A stretch of DNA of 64,000 bases from Pseudoxanthomonas sp. Root630 (GCF_001427585.1 NZ_LMGY01000017.1:1-64000); one strand, 5' to 3'. Counted from the stretch's first letter, positions 52,877 through 60,784 are shown. Made by a program: numbers and translations. The notes: generated by a model from the letters alone, not told the origin.

Positions 52877-52944
52877 TGGACGAACCGGATTCGAACCGGT
52901 GGCCAACGGCATACGCCGCTGCTCTGCCTCTGAGCTTCCGTCCG
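52877..52944 (-). tRNA. tRNA-like element A (degenerate; shortened anticodon loop)
   Basis: Minus strand. Acceptor GGACGG/TCGTCC pairs well (one wobble), D-arm GCTCAGAGGCAGAGC and T-arm ACCGGTTCGAATCCGGT are standard. The anticodon arm is GCGGC-GTAT-GCCGT: the loop has 4 nt in place of 7, so no proper anticodon is shown. No encoded CCA; the next element starts at once. Together with element B it forms a tandem array ahead of the RNA-repair genes. Confidence 0.6.
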
Positions 52945-53283
52945 CTCGAGGAACACCGTCTTCCACGCTTCGGCATACGCCACGGCAACGCCGCGCGCAC
53001 CGGACGGGACGCTAGCCCGTACCGCTGTAGCGTGTTCGATCGATATCCCCCATTGCCGGCTGTCGCCAACCGGCAATCCGTTCGGGCGCGACGCGCCCTT
53101 GCTGGTGTTCTCTCCACATGCAGCCCGCGTCGGGGCATCACGACGCAGCGCACATGCGCCAGTCGCAGCCGCGCCCCTACATCGGGGCGCGCACGCGCGC
53201 TACCCGGATGCCCCAGGGCGGAAAGGAATTTCCGTGGTGGAAAGAAACGAACCTCGATGCATGCGCATCCTCCGCGAACGCTG
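52945..53283 (-). other. Upstream region of the tRNA-like array
   Basis: 339 nt without a supported gene. On the minus strand it contains a hairpin ATTGCCGG (53070-53077) / CCGGCAAT (53052-53059), an ACGGG/CCCGT stem with a 7-nt loop near 53008-53024, and a second copy of GGCGTATGCCG that also occurs in the anticodon region of element A. The promoter of the array should be here, but I see no clear sigma-70 or sigma-54 site. Confidence 0.35.
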
Positions 53284-53322
53284 AAAACAAAACGCCCCCG
53301 GGTATGGCGACCCGAGGGCGTT
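53284..53322 (-). terminator. Intrinsic terminator of a small minus-strand unit
   Basis: 13-bp stem AACGCCCTCGGGT / ACCCGGGGGCGTT (53310-53322 and 53291-53303, one wobble) followed by TTTTGTTTT on the minus strand. It ends the small transcript that would come from about 53500 and also separates it from the tRNA-like array downstream. Confidence 0.85.
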
Positions 53323-53332
53323 CGCGTTCCTC

Positions 53333-53357
53333 GGGAGATCGGGGTGGCCGATCTCCC
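53333..53357. other. 10-bp hairpin upstream of the terminator
   Basis: GGGAGATCGG (53333-53342) and CCGATCTCCC (53348-53357) form a perfect stem with a 5-nt loop. It lies between the end of the 40-aa ORF and the terminator, so the short transcript ends in two strong hairpins. Confidence 0.6.
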
Positions 53358-53374
53358 AGGGAGTCAGCCGGATG

Positions 53375-53497
53375 TCAGAAGTCCAGGTGCCGTGCGCGTT
53401 CGATATCGCGCAGGTCGCAGCCGTTCGCACGCAGCGCCAGGCCGCAGCGCGATGGCTGCAGGGCGGGCTTGCTGTCGAAGGAATAGGCGGGCTTCAT
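53375..53497 (-). CDS. Possible 40-aa protein
   Basis: MKPAYSFDSKPALQPSRCGL and on to RDIERARHLDF. Supported mainly by the terminator 50 nt downstream and by lack of any other explanation for it. The frame is open back to an ATG at 53587 (70 aa, very basic N-terminus), but a terminator-like palindrome CGGCCACGTGGCCG with six T residues (53517-53536, minus strand) lies in that extension. Ribosome site is weak. Divergent from the methyltransferase gene. No family recognised. Confidence 0.4.
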   Translation of the reverse strand: MKPAYSFDSKPALQPSRCGLALRANGCDLRDIERARHLDF

Positions 53498-53645
53498 GGG
53501 AAGAATTCGATTGCTGAAAAAACGGCCACGTGGCCGACGGGCGCGCACGATACGCCGCTTGTTTGCGATGCGCAACACTTTTTTCATTTTATTTTCGAGG
53601 CCCGACCGGCGGCGATGGAATCGGTCGCGAGTGGCTGCCGTTAGA

Positions 53646-54731
53646 ATGGCGCCTCATTCCCTGCCTGCGCGTCGCATCGTGGCCTCTCCTTTCTCCGATC
53701 CCGCTCTTGATGCCTTGATGCTGCCCTTCGCGCAGGGCGTGCTCGCCTGGCCGTCCGGGCCGGTGCTGTTCCTGCGCGCGCGCGATGGCGCTGCGCTGCG
53801 CCAGTTCCCGCTGTCGCAGCTGGTATGCGAGCAGAGTTTCCGCCCGGACGCCGAACTGCTGGAACGCGCCGGTCTGCGCGTCGTCGCCGATGCGGCGGCC
53901 GATGCGGCGCGCTATGCCCTGGTGCTGGTGTTGCCGCCGCGCCAGCGCGAAGAAGCGCGCGCACTGCTTGCGCGCGCGGTGCAGCTGGCGGCGCCCGACG
54001 GGATCGTGGTCGCCGCGATGACCAACAACGAGGGCGCCAAGTCGGGCGAAACCGACCTGAAGCAGCTCGCGGGCCTGGCCGGCACGCTGACCAAGTTCCA
54101 TTGCCGCACGTTCTGGACGCGCAAGCGCGCGGACAGCGTCGATGACGCGCTGCTCGCGCAGTGGTCCTCGCTGGATGCGCCGCGCCGGATCGAGAACGGC
54201 CGCTATCTCAGCCGTCCTGGCGTGTTCGCCTGGAACCGGATCGATCCGGCCTCTGCGCTGCTGGTCGAATGCCTGCCGACGGACATCGCCGGACACGGCG
54301 CCGACCTGGGCGCGGGATGGGGATTCCTGTCGCTGTCGCTGCTGGCGCGCAATCCCGCCATCACCGCGCTGGACCTGTACGAAGCCGAGGCGCGGGCATT
54401 GTCGTTGGCGAAGGCGAACCTGGCGGACGCCGGCGCGTCCGCGGCGCTCGATTTCCACTGGCACGACGTCACCGCGGGATTGCCGCAGCGCTACGACTTC
54501 ATCGTCAGCAATCCGCCGTTCCACACGCAAAGTCGTGCGGACCGTCCGGACATCGGTCAGCGCTTCATCACTGCCGCGGCCGCCGCGCTCAAGCCGGGCG
54601 GGCGCCTGTGGCTGGTGGCCAACCGCCACCTGCCGTACGAGCAGACCTTGAACGAGCGCTTCGGCGACGTGCGCGTGGCCGGGGAACGCGACGGCTTCAA
54701 GGTCATCGCTGCGGTGAAGGCGAGGCGGTGA
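53646..54731 (+). CDS. RsmC-like class I SAM-dependent methyltransferase
   Basis: 361 aa. Two-part layout as in RsmC: an N-terminal degenerate domain (about 1-170) and a C-terminal methyltransferase with SAM-binding GADLGAGWGFLSL, acidic DLYEAEA at the end of beta-2 and the catalytic NPPFH motif in FIVSNPPFHTQS. Such enzymes make m2G in 16S rRNA. ATG at 53646 is the best start; the frame extends upstream but looks non-coding. Four nt before the pseudouridine synthase gene, so two rRNA modification genes are linked. Confidence 0.85.
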   Translation: MAPHSLPARRIVASPFSDPALDALMLPFAQGVLAWPSGPVLFLRARDGAALRQFPLSQLVCEQSFRPDAELLERAGLRVVADAAADAARYALVLVLPPRQREEARALLARAVQLAAPDGIVVAAMTNNEGAKSGETDLKQLAGLAGTLTKFHCRTFWTRKRADSVDDALLAQWSSLDAPRRIENGRYLSRPGVFAWNRIDPASALLVECLPTDIAGHGADLGAGWGFLSLSLLARNPAITALDLYEAEARALSLAKANLADAGASAALDFHWHDVTAGLPQRYDFIVSNPPFHTQSRADRPDIGQRFITAAAAALKPGGRLWLVANRHLPYEQTLNERFGDVRVAGERDGFKVIAAVKARR

Positions 54732-54735
54732 GCGC

Positions 54736-55443
54736 ATGAAGATCGTCAAGCACATCGCCAACCTCGGCTATGGCAGCCGCAAGGACGTGCAGTGGATGTT
54801 CCGCGAAGGCCGCATCACCGACGCCGCCGGCGAGGTGTTGTATGCCGACGATCCGGTGGACCACGACAACATCCGCGTGGACGGCGAGCCGCTCGATCCC
54901 GCGCCCGGCCTGACGCTGCTGCTGCACAAGCCGGTGGGCTACACCTGCTCCACCAAGGACACCGGCCGTATCGTCTACGACCTGTTCCCGCCCCGTTTCC
55001 GCGAGCGTTCGCCGGTGCTGTCCACGGTGGGACGACTGGACCGCGAGACGAGTGGCCTGCTGCTGCTGACCGACGACGGGGGCCTGCTGCACCGGATCAT
55101 TTCGCCCAAGGCCAACCTGCCCAAGGTCTACGACGCCACGCTGGCGCAGGATCTGCGCGGCGATGAAGGCGCGCTCTTCGCCAGCGGCACGCTGATGCTG
55201 GAATCGGAGCAGACGCCGCTTGCGCCGGCCCACCTGCACGCCGTCGATCCGCGCCATGCGCAGCTGACGCTCACCGAAGGCCGCTACCACCAGGTGCGCC
55301 GCATGTTCGCCGCGGTCGGCAACCATGTCGAAGCACTGCATCGAACCCGCATCGGCGGACTGACGCTGGACGATCTTGCGCCCGGACAGTGGCGCGTGCT
55401 CGACGAAGATGATCTGCGCCATCTCTTCGAGGCCGGCGCGTGA
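54736..55443 (+). CDS. rsuA: 16S rRNA pseudouridine(516) synthase, RsuA family
   Basis: 235 aa. N-terminal S4-like RNA-binding part (MKIVKHIANLGYGSRKDVQW), then the synthase domain with LLLHKPVGYTCSTKD and the catalytic Asp in VGRLDRETSGLLLLTDDG, and EGRYHQVRRMFAAVGNHV. Overlaps the HAD gene by 4 nt (GTGA). Confidence 0.9.
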   Translation: MKIVKHIANLGYGSRKDVQWMFREGRITDAAGEVLYADDPVDHDNIRVDGEPLDPAPGLTLLLHKPVGYTCSTKDTGRIVYDLFPPRFRERSPVLSTVGRLDRETSGLLLLTDDGGLLHRIISPKANLPKVYDATLAQDLRGDEGALFASGTLMLESEQTPLAPAHLHAVDPRHAQLTLTEGRYHQVRRMFAAVGNHVEALHRTRIGGLTLDDLAPGQWRVLDEDDLRHLFEAGA

Positions 55444-56129
55444 GCGATCCTTCGCTGCCCTTCGTGCCGGCTGCGGTGATCTTCGACATGGACGGGCTGA
55501 TGCTGGACAGCGAGCGCGCCATCATCGGGTGCCTGGCCGAGGCGGCACGCGAGCGCGGCCATCACCTGCCCGAGCTGCTATGGCTGTCGATGGTGGGCCA
55601 CAGTGAGTCGGTCTGCCGTCACCTGCTGGACGAAGCGGTCGGCGAAGCGGAGCGCGATCGGATCCTGCAGCGCTCGCACGTGCTGTACGACGCGGTCGTC
55701 GCCGCCGGCGTGCCGCACCGTCCCGGGATCCTGGCGATGCTGGATTTCCTCGACGCCCGTGGCATCCCGCATGCCGTCGCCACCTCCACCCGGCGCCCCC
55801 TGGCGCTACGCAAGCTGGAAGCGGCCGGCCTGCTGTCGCGCTTCGACGCCGTCTGCACCAGCAGCGATGTCGAACATCCCAAGCCCGCGCCCGATGTCTA
55901 CCTGCTCGCGGCGCGCTCGCTGGGCGTGGATCCCGCGCACTGCCTGGTGCTGGAGGATTCGCCAACCGGCGTGCGCGCCGCGCTGGCCGCGGGCATGCAC
56001 CCCATCCAGATCCCCGACCTGCTGGAACCCGACGACGCCGTGCGCTCGCTCGGCCACACCATCCTGCCGTCGCTGGATGATGCGCGTCGATTGCTGGAGC
56101 AGAAGCTGGCGACGCAGCCGGATGTCTGA
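55440..56129 (+). CDS. HAD-superfamily phosphatase (beta-phosphoglucomutase/YcjU-like)
   Basis: 229 aa. Motif I DMDGLMLDSE (catalytic Asp pair), motif II AVATSTRR, Lys in VEHPKPAPDVY, and motif IV LVLEDSPTGVRAAL. Belongs to the phosphoglucomutase/phosphatase subclass with a helical cap. GTG start at 55440 overlaps the rsuA stop. Substrate unknown. A REP sequence begins two nt after its stop. Confidence 0.9.
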   Translation: MSDPSLPFVPAAVIFDMDGLMLDSERAIIGCLAEAARERGHHLPELLWLSMVGHSESVCRHLLDEAVGEAERDRILQRSHVLYDAVVAAGVPHRPGILAMLDFLDARGIPHAVATSTRRPLALRKLEAAGLLSRFDAVCTSSDVEHPKPAPDVYLLAARSLGVDPAHCLVLEDSPTGVRAALAAGMHPIQIPDLLEPDDAVRSLGHTILPSLDDARRLLEQKLATQPDV

Positions 56130-56130
56130 T

Positions 56131-56734
56131 GTGGGAGCGACGTAAGTCGCGAAGCTGTTCAGCGAAACCCCTAGGTACCGCCAGGTGCTCCACCTACGGC
56201 GCTCCCCGCAACACCCGCCCATGCTCGCTTCTTTGTCAGGAGCACTCGCATGTCGGGATACTCGGATCTGAGGAAAGGACGCTTCTCCCAGCCGGGTCGA
56301 ACCTATCTGGTGACATTCACGACTGCAGATCGCCGCCCTCTTTTTGCACATCCTGAGCGTGCCATGGACGCCTGCCAGGCCATGACCTCGTCGCGGTTGT
56401 GGTATCGGTCCAGGTTGTTGTGCTGGGTGCTGATGCCGGACCACTGGCACGGCGTGATCGAACTGGGCGAGTTGGATGGCCTTTCAGCCATGGTGCAGCG
56501 CTTGAAGACCAACAGCGCCAGGGTCGTCCGCTCGCGGCATCCCGAGACAGCGCGCGTCTGGGAGAGGGGATTCCACGATCACGCACTCCGCAACGGTTCC
56601 ACCATGCTGGCGACAGCGCGATACATCGTCGCAAATCCGCTGCGTGCGGGGCTGGCGCGAAGTGTCGGGGGCTATCCATGGTGGGATGCCGTCTGGCTGT
56701 GACTAAGAGCTTTCGCGACTTACGTCGCTCCCAC
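56131..56734. mobile_element. REP-RAYT unit: transposase gene flanked by inverted REPs
   Basis: REP copies at 56131-56152 and 56713-56734 are perfect 22-bp inverted repeats (GTGGGAGCGACGTAAGTCGC core) on either side of an intact RAYT gene. Each REP holds a hairpin GCGAC/GTCGC. This is the classic autonomous unit of the REP family also seen at 7964-8028. Confidence 0.92.
56250..56702 (+). CDS. REP-associated tyrosine transposase (RAYT)
   Basis: 150 aa, complete. Y1/HUH fold: FSQPGRTYLVTFTTADRRPL, the metal-binding HUH motif in MPDHWHGVIEL, and catalytic Tyr in TARYIVANPLRAGLA. RAYTs bind and cleave REP hairpins and spread REPs in the genome. AGGAG precedes the ATG by 8 nt. Flanked by its own REPs in inverted order; no disruption seen, so it is probably active or recently active. 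Confidence 0.95.
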   Translation: MSGYSDLRKGRFSQPGRTYLVTFTTADRRPLFAHPERAMDACQAMTSSRLWYRSRLLCWVLMPDHWHGVIELGELDGLSAMVQRLKTNSARVVRSRHPETARVWERGFHDHALRNGSTMLATARYIVANPLRAGLARSVGGYPWWDAVWL

Positions 56735-56766
56735 ACCATCACGCCATGCCGGCCGGCGCCGCCCGA

Positions 56767-57330
56767 TCACTCCCCAAACAGCTTCGCCCATCCCGCATGC
56801 CCCAGCGCATCCAGTGTCTTCACGTTGCGCTCGACGATGACGTCCGGGTCCGGGAAGGCTTCCACGGCGCGGTCGATGCTGGCTTCGCGCAGCAGGTGCA
56901 GGGTGGGGTAGGGCGAACGGTTGGTGTAGTTGCTGATGTCGTCCGGCATCGTGCCGGCGAACTGGTAATCCGGATGGAAGCTGGCGACCTGGATGACGCC
57001 CTGCAGGTCGAGCGCTTCGACGGCCGCATCGGCGTTCTCGAGGAAGTCGTTGTAGTCCAGGAAGTCCGTCAGCACGTCCGGGTGCACGATCAGCGTGGTG
57101 TCGACCTGCTCGGGATCGGTGTCGCGCAACAGCACCAGTTCTTCCGCCAGTTCCTCCAGCAGGGCTTCCGGCGTGCTGGCGTCGCTCAGCACGAAGCGCA
57201 CCTGCTGTTTCACGTACACCGCCTTGGCGAACGGGCACAGGTTCAGCCCGATCACCGCGCGCTCCACCCAGCGACGCGTGGCGTCGATGGGGTCGGTTGC
57301 GTCGTCGGGAATGGCAGGCGACTCAGTCAC
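56767..57330 (-). CDS. DUF1415 family protein
   Basis: 187 aa. Family pattern RWVERAVIGLNLCPFAKAVY, TTLIVHPDVLTDFLDYNDFL, IQVASFHPDYQFAGTMPDD, NYTNRSPYPTLHLLREASID. GTG start overlaps the yajQ stop by 8 nt, so translation is coupled. Function unknown; conserved in gammaproteobacteria. Confidence 0.9.
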   Translation of the reverse strand: MTESPAIPDDATDPIDATRRWVERAVIGLNLCPFAKAVYVKQQVRFVLSDASTPEALLEELAEELVLLRDTDPEQVDTTLIVHPDVLTDFLDYNDFLENADAAVEALDLQGVIQVASFHPDYQFAGTMPDDISNYTNRSPYPTLHLLREASIDRAVEAFPDPDVIVERNVKTLDALGHAGWAKLFGE

Positions 57331-57805
57331 GGAAGTTGTCGAACTGCAACGGCAGCTCGAACTCCGTCTTCTTCAGCAGCGCGATGACATCCTGCAGGTC
57401 GTCGCGCTTCTTGCCGGTGACGCGCAGCTTGTCGCCGTTGATCTGCGCTTCCACCTTCAGCTTGGCGTCCTTGATGGTGGAGACGATCTTCTTCGCCAGC
57501 TTCTGTTCGATGCCCTGCTGGACCGTGATCTTCTGGCGCGCGCCGGCGAGGTTGGTTTCCACGTCGCCGAAGTCCAGGCAGCGGGCGTCGATCTGGCGGG
57601 CGATCAGGCGCGCACGCAGGATGTCGGTCATCTGCTTGAGTTGGAAATCGCTGGGCGCGGACTGGGTGATCAGTTTCTCTTCCAGCACGAACTTGGCGTC
57701 CACGCCCTTGAAATCGAAGCGGGTGGACAGTTCGCGGTTGGCCTGGTCCACGGCGTTGGTGAGCTCGTGGACGTTGACTTCGGAGACGACGTCGAAGGAA
57801 GGCAT
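57323..57805 (-). CDS. YajQ-family nucleotide-binding protein
   Basis: 160 aa, usual length. MPSFDVVSEVNVHELTNAVD, ELSTRFDFKGVDAKFVL, QKITVQQGIEQKLAKKIVST, KVEAQINGDKLRVTGKKRDD, ELPLQFDNFRD. In Xanthomonas a member of this family binds cyclic di-GMP and controls virulence genes through a LysR-type regulator. First gene of the yajQ-DUF1415 pair. Confidence 0.93.
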   Translation of the reverse strand: MPSFDVVSEVNVHELTNAVDQANRELSTRFDFKGVDAKFVLEEKLITQSAPSDFQLKQMTDILRARLIARQIDARCLDFGDVETNLAGARQKITVQQGIEQKLAKKIVSTIKDAKLKVEAQINGDKLRVTGKKRDDLQDVIALLKKTEFELPLQFDNFRD

Positions 57806-57834
57806 GGGGGAATCCTGTTACCGGGCGCGGAATT

Positions 57835-58533
57835 CTACCGTGCGCCGGGAAGCGGGATCGCGTCCGTCGGTGGCGGCGCGCCTGCGGGACGCCACAGCCC
57901 CGCAAGACGGCGGGCCGTTTCGCATAGCAGCAGGGGAACGGTCCAGCTGCACCAGAGCAGGGTCGCGATCAGGCCCGGCGAGGGCATGAGTCCGCCCGCG
58001 ATCGCGACGGGCAGCGACAGGCGGAAGACGATCGGCGCCAGCGTCACCGCGTAGTTGCGGACCATCCAGCGGCGGTGCCGGTCCACGAGGCCGTGACGGA
58101 TGGCGATCAGGCCGGTCAGTCCGGTGGTCAGCCAGGCCAGGGCGGTCGCGGAGAACGCGAGACGGATGGCGAACGGTGCGGGCGACGTGGCGATCAGGCC
58201 GATGGCGCCGGTCGCGGCGACCAGCATGCCGGACAGGTGGATGCGGCCAGTGACGCGATGCAGGCGCGGATGACGGCGGCGCCACTGGGTCAGGAATTGC
58301 ACGGGCCCGAGCAGCACGGTGGTGAGGCCGCCGGCCAAGTGCATCCACAGCCAGCCCCGCCGCGTCATGAACATGCCATAGGCGGCCGAATCGAGATGCC
58401 GGTATTTGCCGTAGGCGGCAAGCAGGAACTCGATGCTGGCGATCCCGAGCAGCAACCACAGGCCGGCCCAGGCCAGGCGAAGGGCGCGCCGCGAGCGGGG
58501 CGGGGCGCTGCGGTGTGGCGTGATCCCTGTCAT
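57835..58533 (-). CDS. DUF2306 family membrane protein
   Basis: 232 aa. Six to seven membrane helices. Family features: WLWMHLAGGLTTVLLGPVQF, RRRHPRLHRVTGRIHLSGML, RHGLVDRHRRWMVRNYAVTL. The conserved His residues recall cytochrome b561-like membrane proteins; function unknown. ATG at 58533 (MTGITPHRSAPP). Divergent from the EamA gene by 78 nt. Confidence 0.87.
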   Translation of the reverse strand: MTGITPHRSAPPRSRRALRLAWAGLWLLLGIASIEFLLAAYGKYRHLDSAAYGMFMTRRGWLWMHLAGGLTTVLLGPVQFLTQWRRRHPRLHRVTGRIHLSGMLVAATGAIGLIATSPAPFAIRLAFSATALAWLTTGLTGLIAIRHGLVDRHRRWMVRNYAVTLAPIVFRLSLPVAIAGGLMPSPGLIATLLWCSWTVPLLLCETARRLAGLWRPAGAPPPTDAIPLPGAR

Positions 58534-58611
58534 CGGCCTGCCTGCGCGGGTGGGTGCGCGCAGGGTAGCGCACGGGCTACGGGACACGACCAGGGAAGGC
58601 GATAATGAGGC

Positions 58612-59496
58612 ATGGTCAACCCACGTCCCTCGCTCACCTCCGCCATCCTGCTGATGCTGGCTGCGGTGCTGTTGTTCGCGCTGATGGATGCGGGGCTGAA
58701 GCTGCTGTCCGCGCATTACCCGCCGCTGCAGGTCGCTGCGCTGCGCGGGCTGTCGTCATTGCCACTGGTTGCGATCTGGGTGTTGGCGACGGTGCCGGCC
58801 GCCTCGCTGTTGCGGGTGCACTGGCCGCTGCACTTGCTGCGCGGTGCGCTGGGCATCGCGATGATGGCCGGGTTCGTGTACGGCCTGCGCACCATGCCGC
58901 TGTCGACGGCGTATGCCATCACGTTCGTGGCGCCGCTGCTGATCACCGCAATGGCAGGGCCGTTGTTGAAGGAGCGGGTGGGGGCGGGGCGCTGGACCGC
59001 GATCGTCATCGGCCTGGTCGGCGTGCTGGTGATCCTGCGGCCGACCGGCGAAGGCATGCTGACCGCCGGCGGACTGGCCATCCTGGTGGCGGCGATCTGC
59101 TATGCACTGGGCGCGGTGACCGTGCGCATGCTCGCGCAACGGGACAGCACGCAGGCGCTGGTGTTCTGGTTCGTCGTGTTGCTGTCGCTCGGCGCCTCGT
59201 TGCTCGCCTGGCCCGCGTGGAAGCCGCTTCAGCCCGCGCATGCCTGGATCATCGTCGGCGTGGGTGTCTCGGGCTCACTCGCACAGGTCGCGCTGACCGA
59301 GGCCTTCCGCCGCGGTGAAGCCTCGTTGATCGCGCCGCTCGAATACACGGCGCTGGTCTGGGGCGTGATCCTCGATGTCACGTTGTGGTCGGTGCTGCCG
59401 GACGGCGTGACCTGGATCGGTGCGGGCATCATCGTGGCCAGCGGGCTGTATCTGTTGCGTCGCGAGAAGGTGCACGTGGAAGCCGAGCATCCCTGA
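58612..59496 (+). CDS. EamA-family (DMT superfamily) transporter
   Basis: 294 aa, ten predicted membrane helices as two EamA repeats (about 10-140 and 150-285): LRGLSSLPLVAIWVLATVPA, YAITFVAPLLITAMAGPLLK; second repeat ALGAVTVRMLAQRDSTQALV, ASLIAPLEYTALVWGVILDV. Exports small metabolites in known members; substrate unknown. Followed by a 185-aa membrane protein gene 30 nt away. Confidence 0.9.
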   Translation: MVNPRPSLTSAILLMLAAVLLFALMDAGLKLLSAHYPPLQVAALRGLSSLPLVAIWVLATVPAASLLRVHWPLHLLRGALGIAMMAGFVYGLRTMPLSTAYAITFVAPLLITAMAGPLLKERVGAGRWTAIVIGLVGVLVILRPTGEGMLTAGGLAILVAAICYALGAVTVRMLAQRDSTQALVFWFVVLLSLGASLLAWPAWKPLQPAHAWIIVGVGVSGSLAQVALTEAFRRGEASLIAPLEYTALVWGVILDVTLWSVLPDGVTWIGAGIIVASGLYLLRREKVHVEAEHP

Positions 59497-59526
59497 CGCC
59501 GTGCGCTTTTCGGGCATGATGCGGCC

Positions 59527-60084
59527 ATGCCGATCGTGCTCGCCCTGCTCGTCCTGTTCCTGCTGCTGGCGCTGTGGGTGGTGGCCTTGCCGCTGACCCT
59601 GTGGCAGCGCTATCGCTACGGCCGTGCGCGCCGGATGGCGCGCGACTGGTTGCTCGCGCTCAATGCGTGGAGCCTGCTGGTGTCGGTGGCGATCTTCGTC
59701 GCGGTGAGTGCGCTGGGGCTGTTCTGGTGGCCGGACAGTCTGGTCGGCGCGGGCGTCGGGCTCGCGGTGGGCGCACTGCTCGGCCTGGTCGGCCTGTGGC
59801 TCACGCGCTGGGAAGTCGCACCGCAGGGCGTGTTCTATCAGCCCAATGCATGGCTGTCCCTGCTGCTGGTGGCCATCGTGGCCGGTCGCATCGTGCTGGG
59901 TGTCGTGCAGATGTGGCAGTACTGGCAGGCCGGTGCCGTGGCGCCCACGCATGCGTTGTTGAGCGGCCATGGCAGCCTGCTCGCAGTGGCCGGCGTGCTG
60001 CTGGGCCACTATCTGGTCTACGCGTGGGGCGTGAAAGGGCGCGTGGCGCGCCTGCGTCGCCTGCAGGGGCGTGGCGGCCGCTGA
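59527..60084 (+). CDS. Membrane protein of unknown function
   Basis: 185 aa with five hydrophobic segments (about 2-22, 43-65, 72-95, 108-130, 143-165) separated by short basic loops (QRYRYGRARRMARDW). It resembles DUF1453/CcdC-like small membrane proteins, but I cannot confirm this. ATG at 59527, co-directional with the EamA gene, 30 nt downstream. Ends before a hairpin shared with ompW. Confidence 0.7.
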   Translation: MPIVLALLVLFLLLALWVVALPLTLWQRYRYGRARRMARDWLLALNAWSLLVSVAIFVAVSALGLFWWPDSLVGAGVGLAVGALLGLVGLWLTRWEVAPQGVFYQPNAWLSLLLVAIVAGRIVLGVVQMWQYWQAGAVAPTHALLSGHGSLLAVAGVLLGHYLVYAWGVKGRVARLRRLQGRGGR

Positions 60085-60085
60085 A

Positions 60086-60116
60086 ACAAGAAGACGGCGG
60101 GCCCGGAAGCCCGCCG
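60086..60116 (-). terminator. Intrinsic terminator of ompW
   Basis: Stem CGGCGGGC/GCCCGCCG (60109-60116 and 60095-60102 read on the minus strand) followed by GTCTTCTTGTTT. It sits between the convergent ompW and the membrane protein gene and could serve both. Confidence 0.8.
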
Positions 60117-60142
60117 CCGTATCGACGCGATGGAGCGATGGA

Positions 60143-60784
60143 TCAGAAGCGCGCGCCGATACCCACACCCACGACCCACGGGTCGATCGTCAGTTCTTCG
60201 CCGGTGCCCTGGCCGGCGACGCGTACACCGGCGTCGCCCTTCAGGTAACGCGCATCCGCACGCGCGAACCAGGTCTGGTTGATGTTGAAGTCCACGCCAG
60301 CGGTCGCGATGGCGCCCTTGGCGGTCTCCAGGCCGACGTGCGCATCCTCGGTGCCGATGCTCTCGTTGCTGAAGTTGGACTCGTAATAGCCCAGGCCCAC
60401 GAACGGGCGCATCACCTTGTCCGGCGTGCCGAAGTGGTACTGGCCGCTCAGCGCGATCGGCTGCTGGTCGACGGTGCCGAGCTTGCCGGCGCCGTCGGCC
60501 TTCACGCGATGGTTGAACTTGTCGGCCGCGCCCCACAACTCCACCGCGATGTTGTCGGTGGCGTACCAGCTGGCGCTGATGACCGGCGCGACATCGCCGT
60601 CGACCTTCAGGCCCGGGGCCGGGTCATTGTCGGGCTTCAGGATGGCGGCGCCGCCGACCACGGCGAAGCGCTTGCCGCTGGTCGAAGCGGACGATGCGGT
60701 ATCGGCGGACGTGTCCTGGGCGAAGGCGGCCGGAACGGCCATCAGCGAAGCAAGGGCGATCGTGAGAGTGCGGATCGAAGTCAT
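60143..60784 (-). CDS. ompW: OmpW-family outer-membrane beta-barrel protein
   Basis: 213 aa. Signal peptide TLTIALASLMAVPAAFAQD; then an eight-stranded barrel with WYATDNIAVELWGAADKFNH, GTVDQQPIALSGQYHF, MRPFVGLGYYESNFSNES, FNINQTWFARADARYLKGD and the C-terminal Phe of VVGVGIGARF for Bam recognition. Allows small hydrophobic molecules across the outer membrane. AGGAG before the ATG. Confidence 0.92.
   Translation of the reverse strand: MTSIRTLTIALASLMAVPAAFAQDTSADTASSASTSGKRFAVVGGAAILKPDNDPAPGLKVDGDVAPVISASWYATDNIAVELWGAADKFNHRVKADGAGKLGTVDQQPIALSGQYHFGTPDKVMRPFVGLGYYESNFSNESIGTEDAHVGLETAKGAIATAGVDFNINQTWFARADARYLKGDAGVRVAGQGTGEELTIDPWVVGVGIGARF

Noticed and set aside
52800-52944. Two normal decoding tRNA genes
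   Set aside because: Element A lacks a 7-nt anticodon loop and element B has an unpaired acceptor end and a non-standard ACT anticodon; kept as tRNA-like elements.
49875-53015. 1046-aa plus-strand open frame across rtcB, the unknown gene, slipin and the tRNA-like array
   Set aside because: Runs antisense through three supported genes and structured RNA elements; low-complexity Ser/Arg composition.
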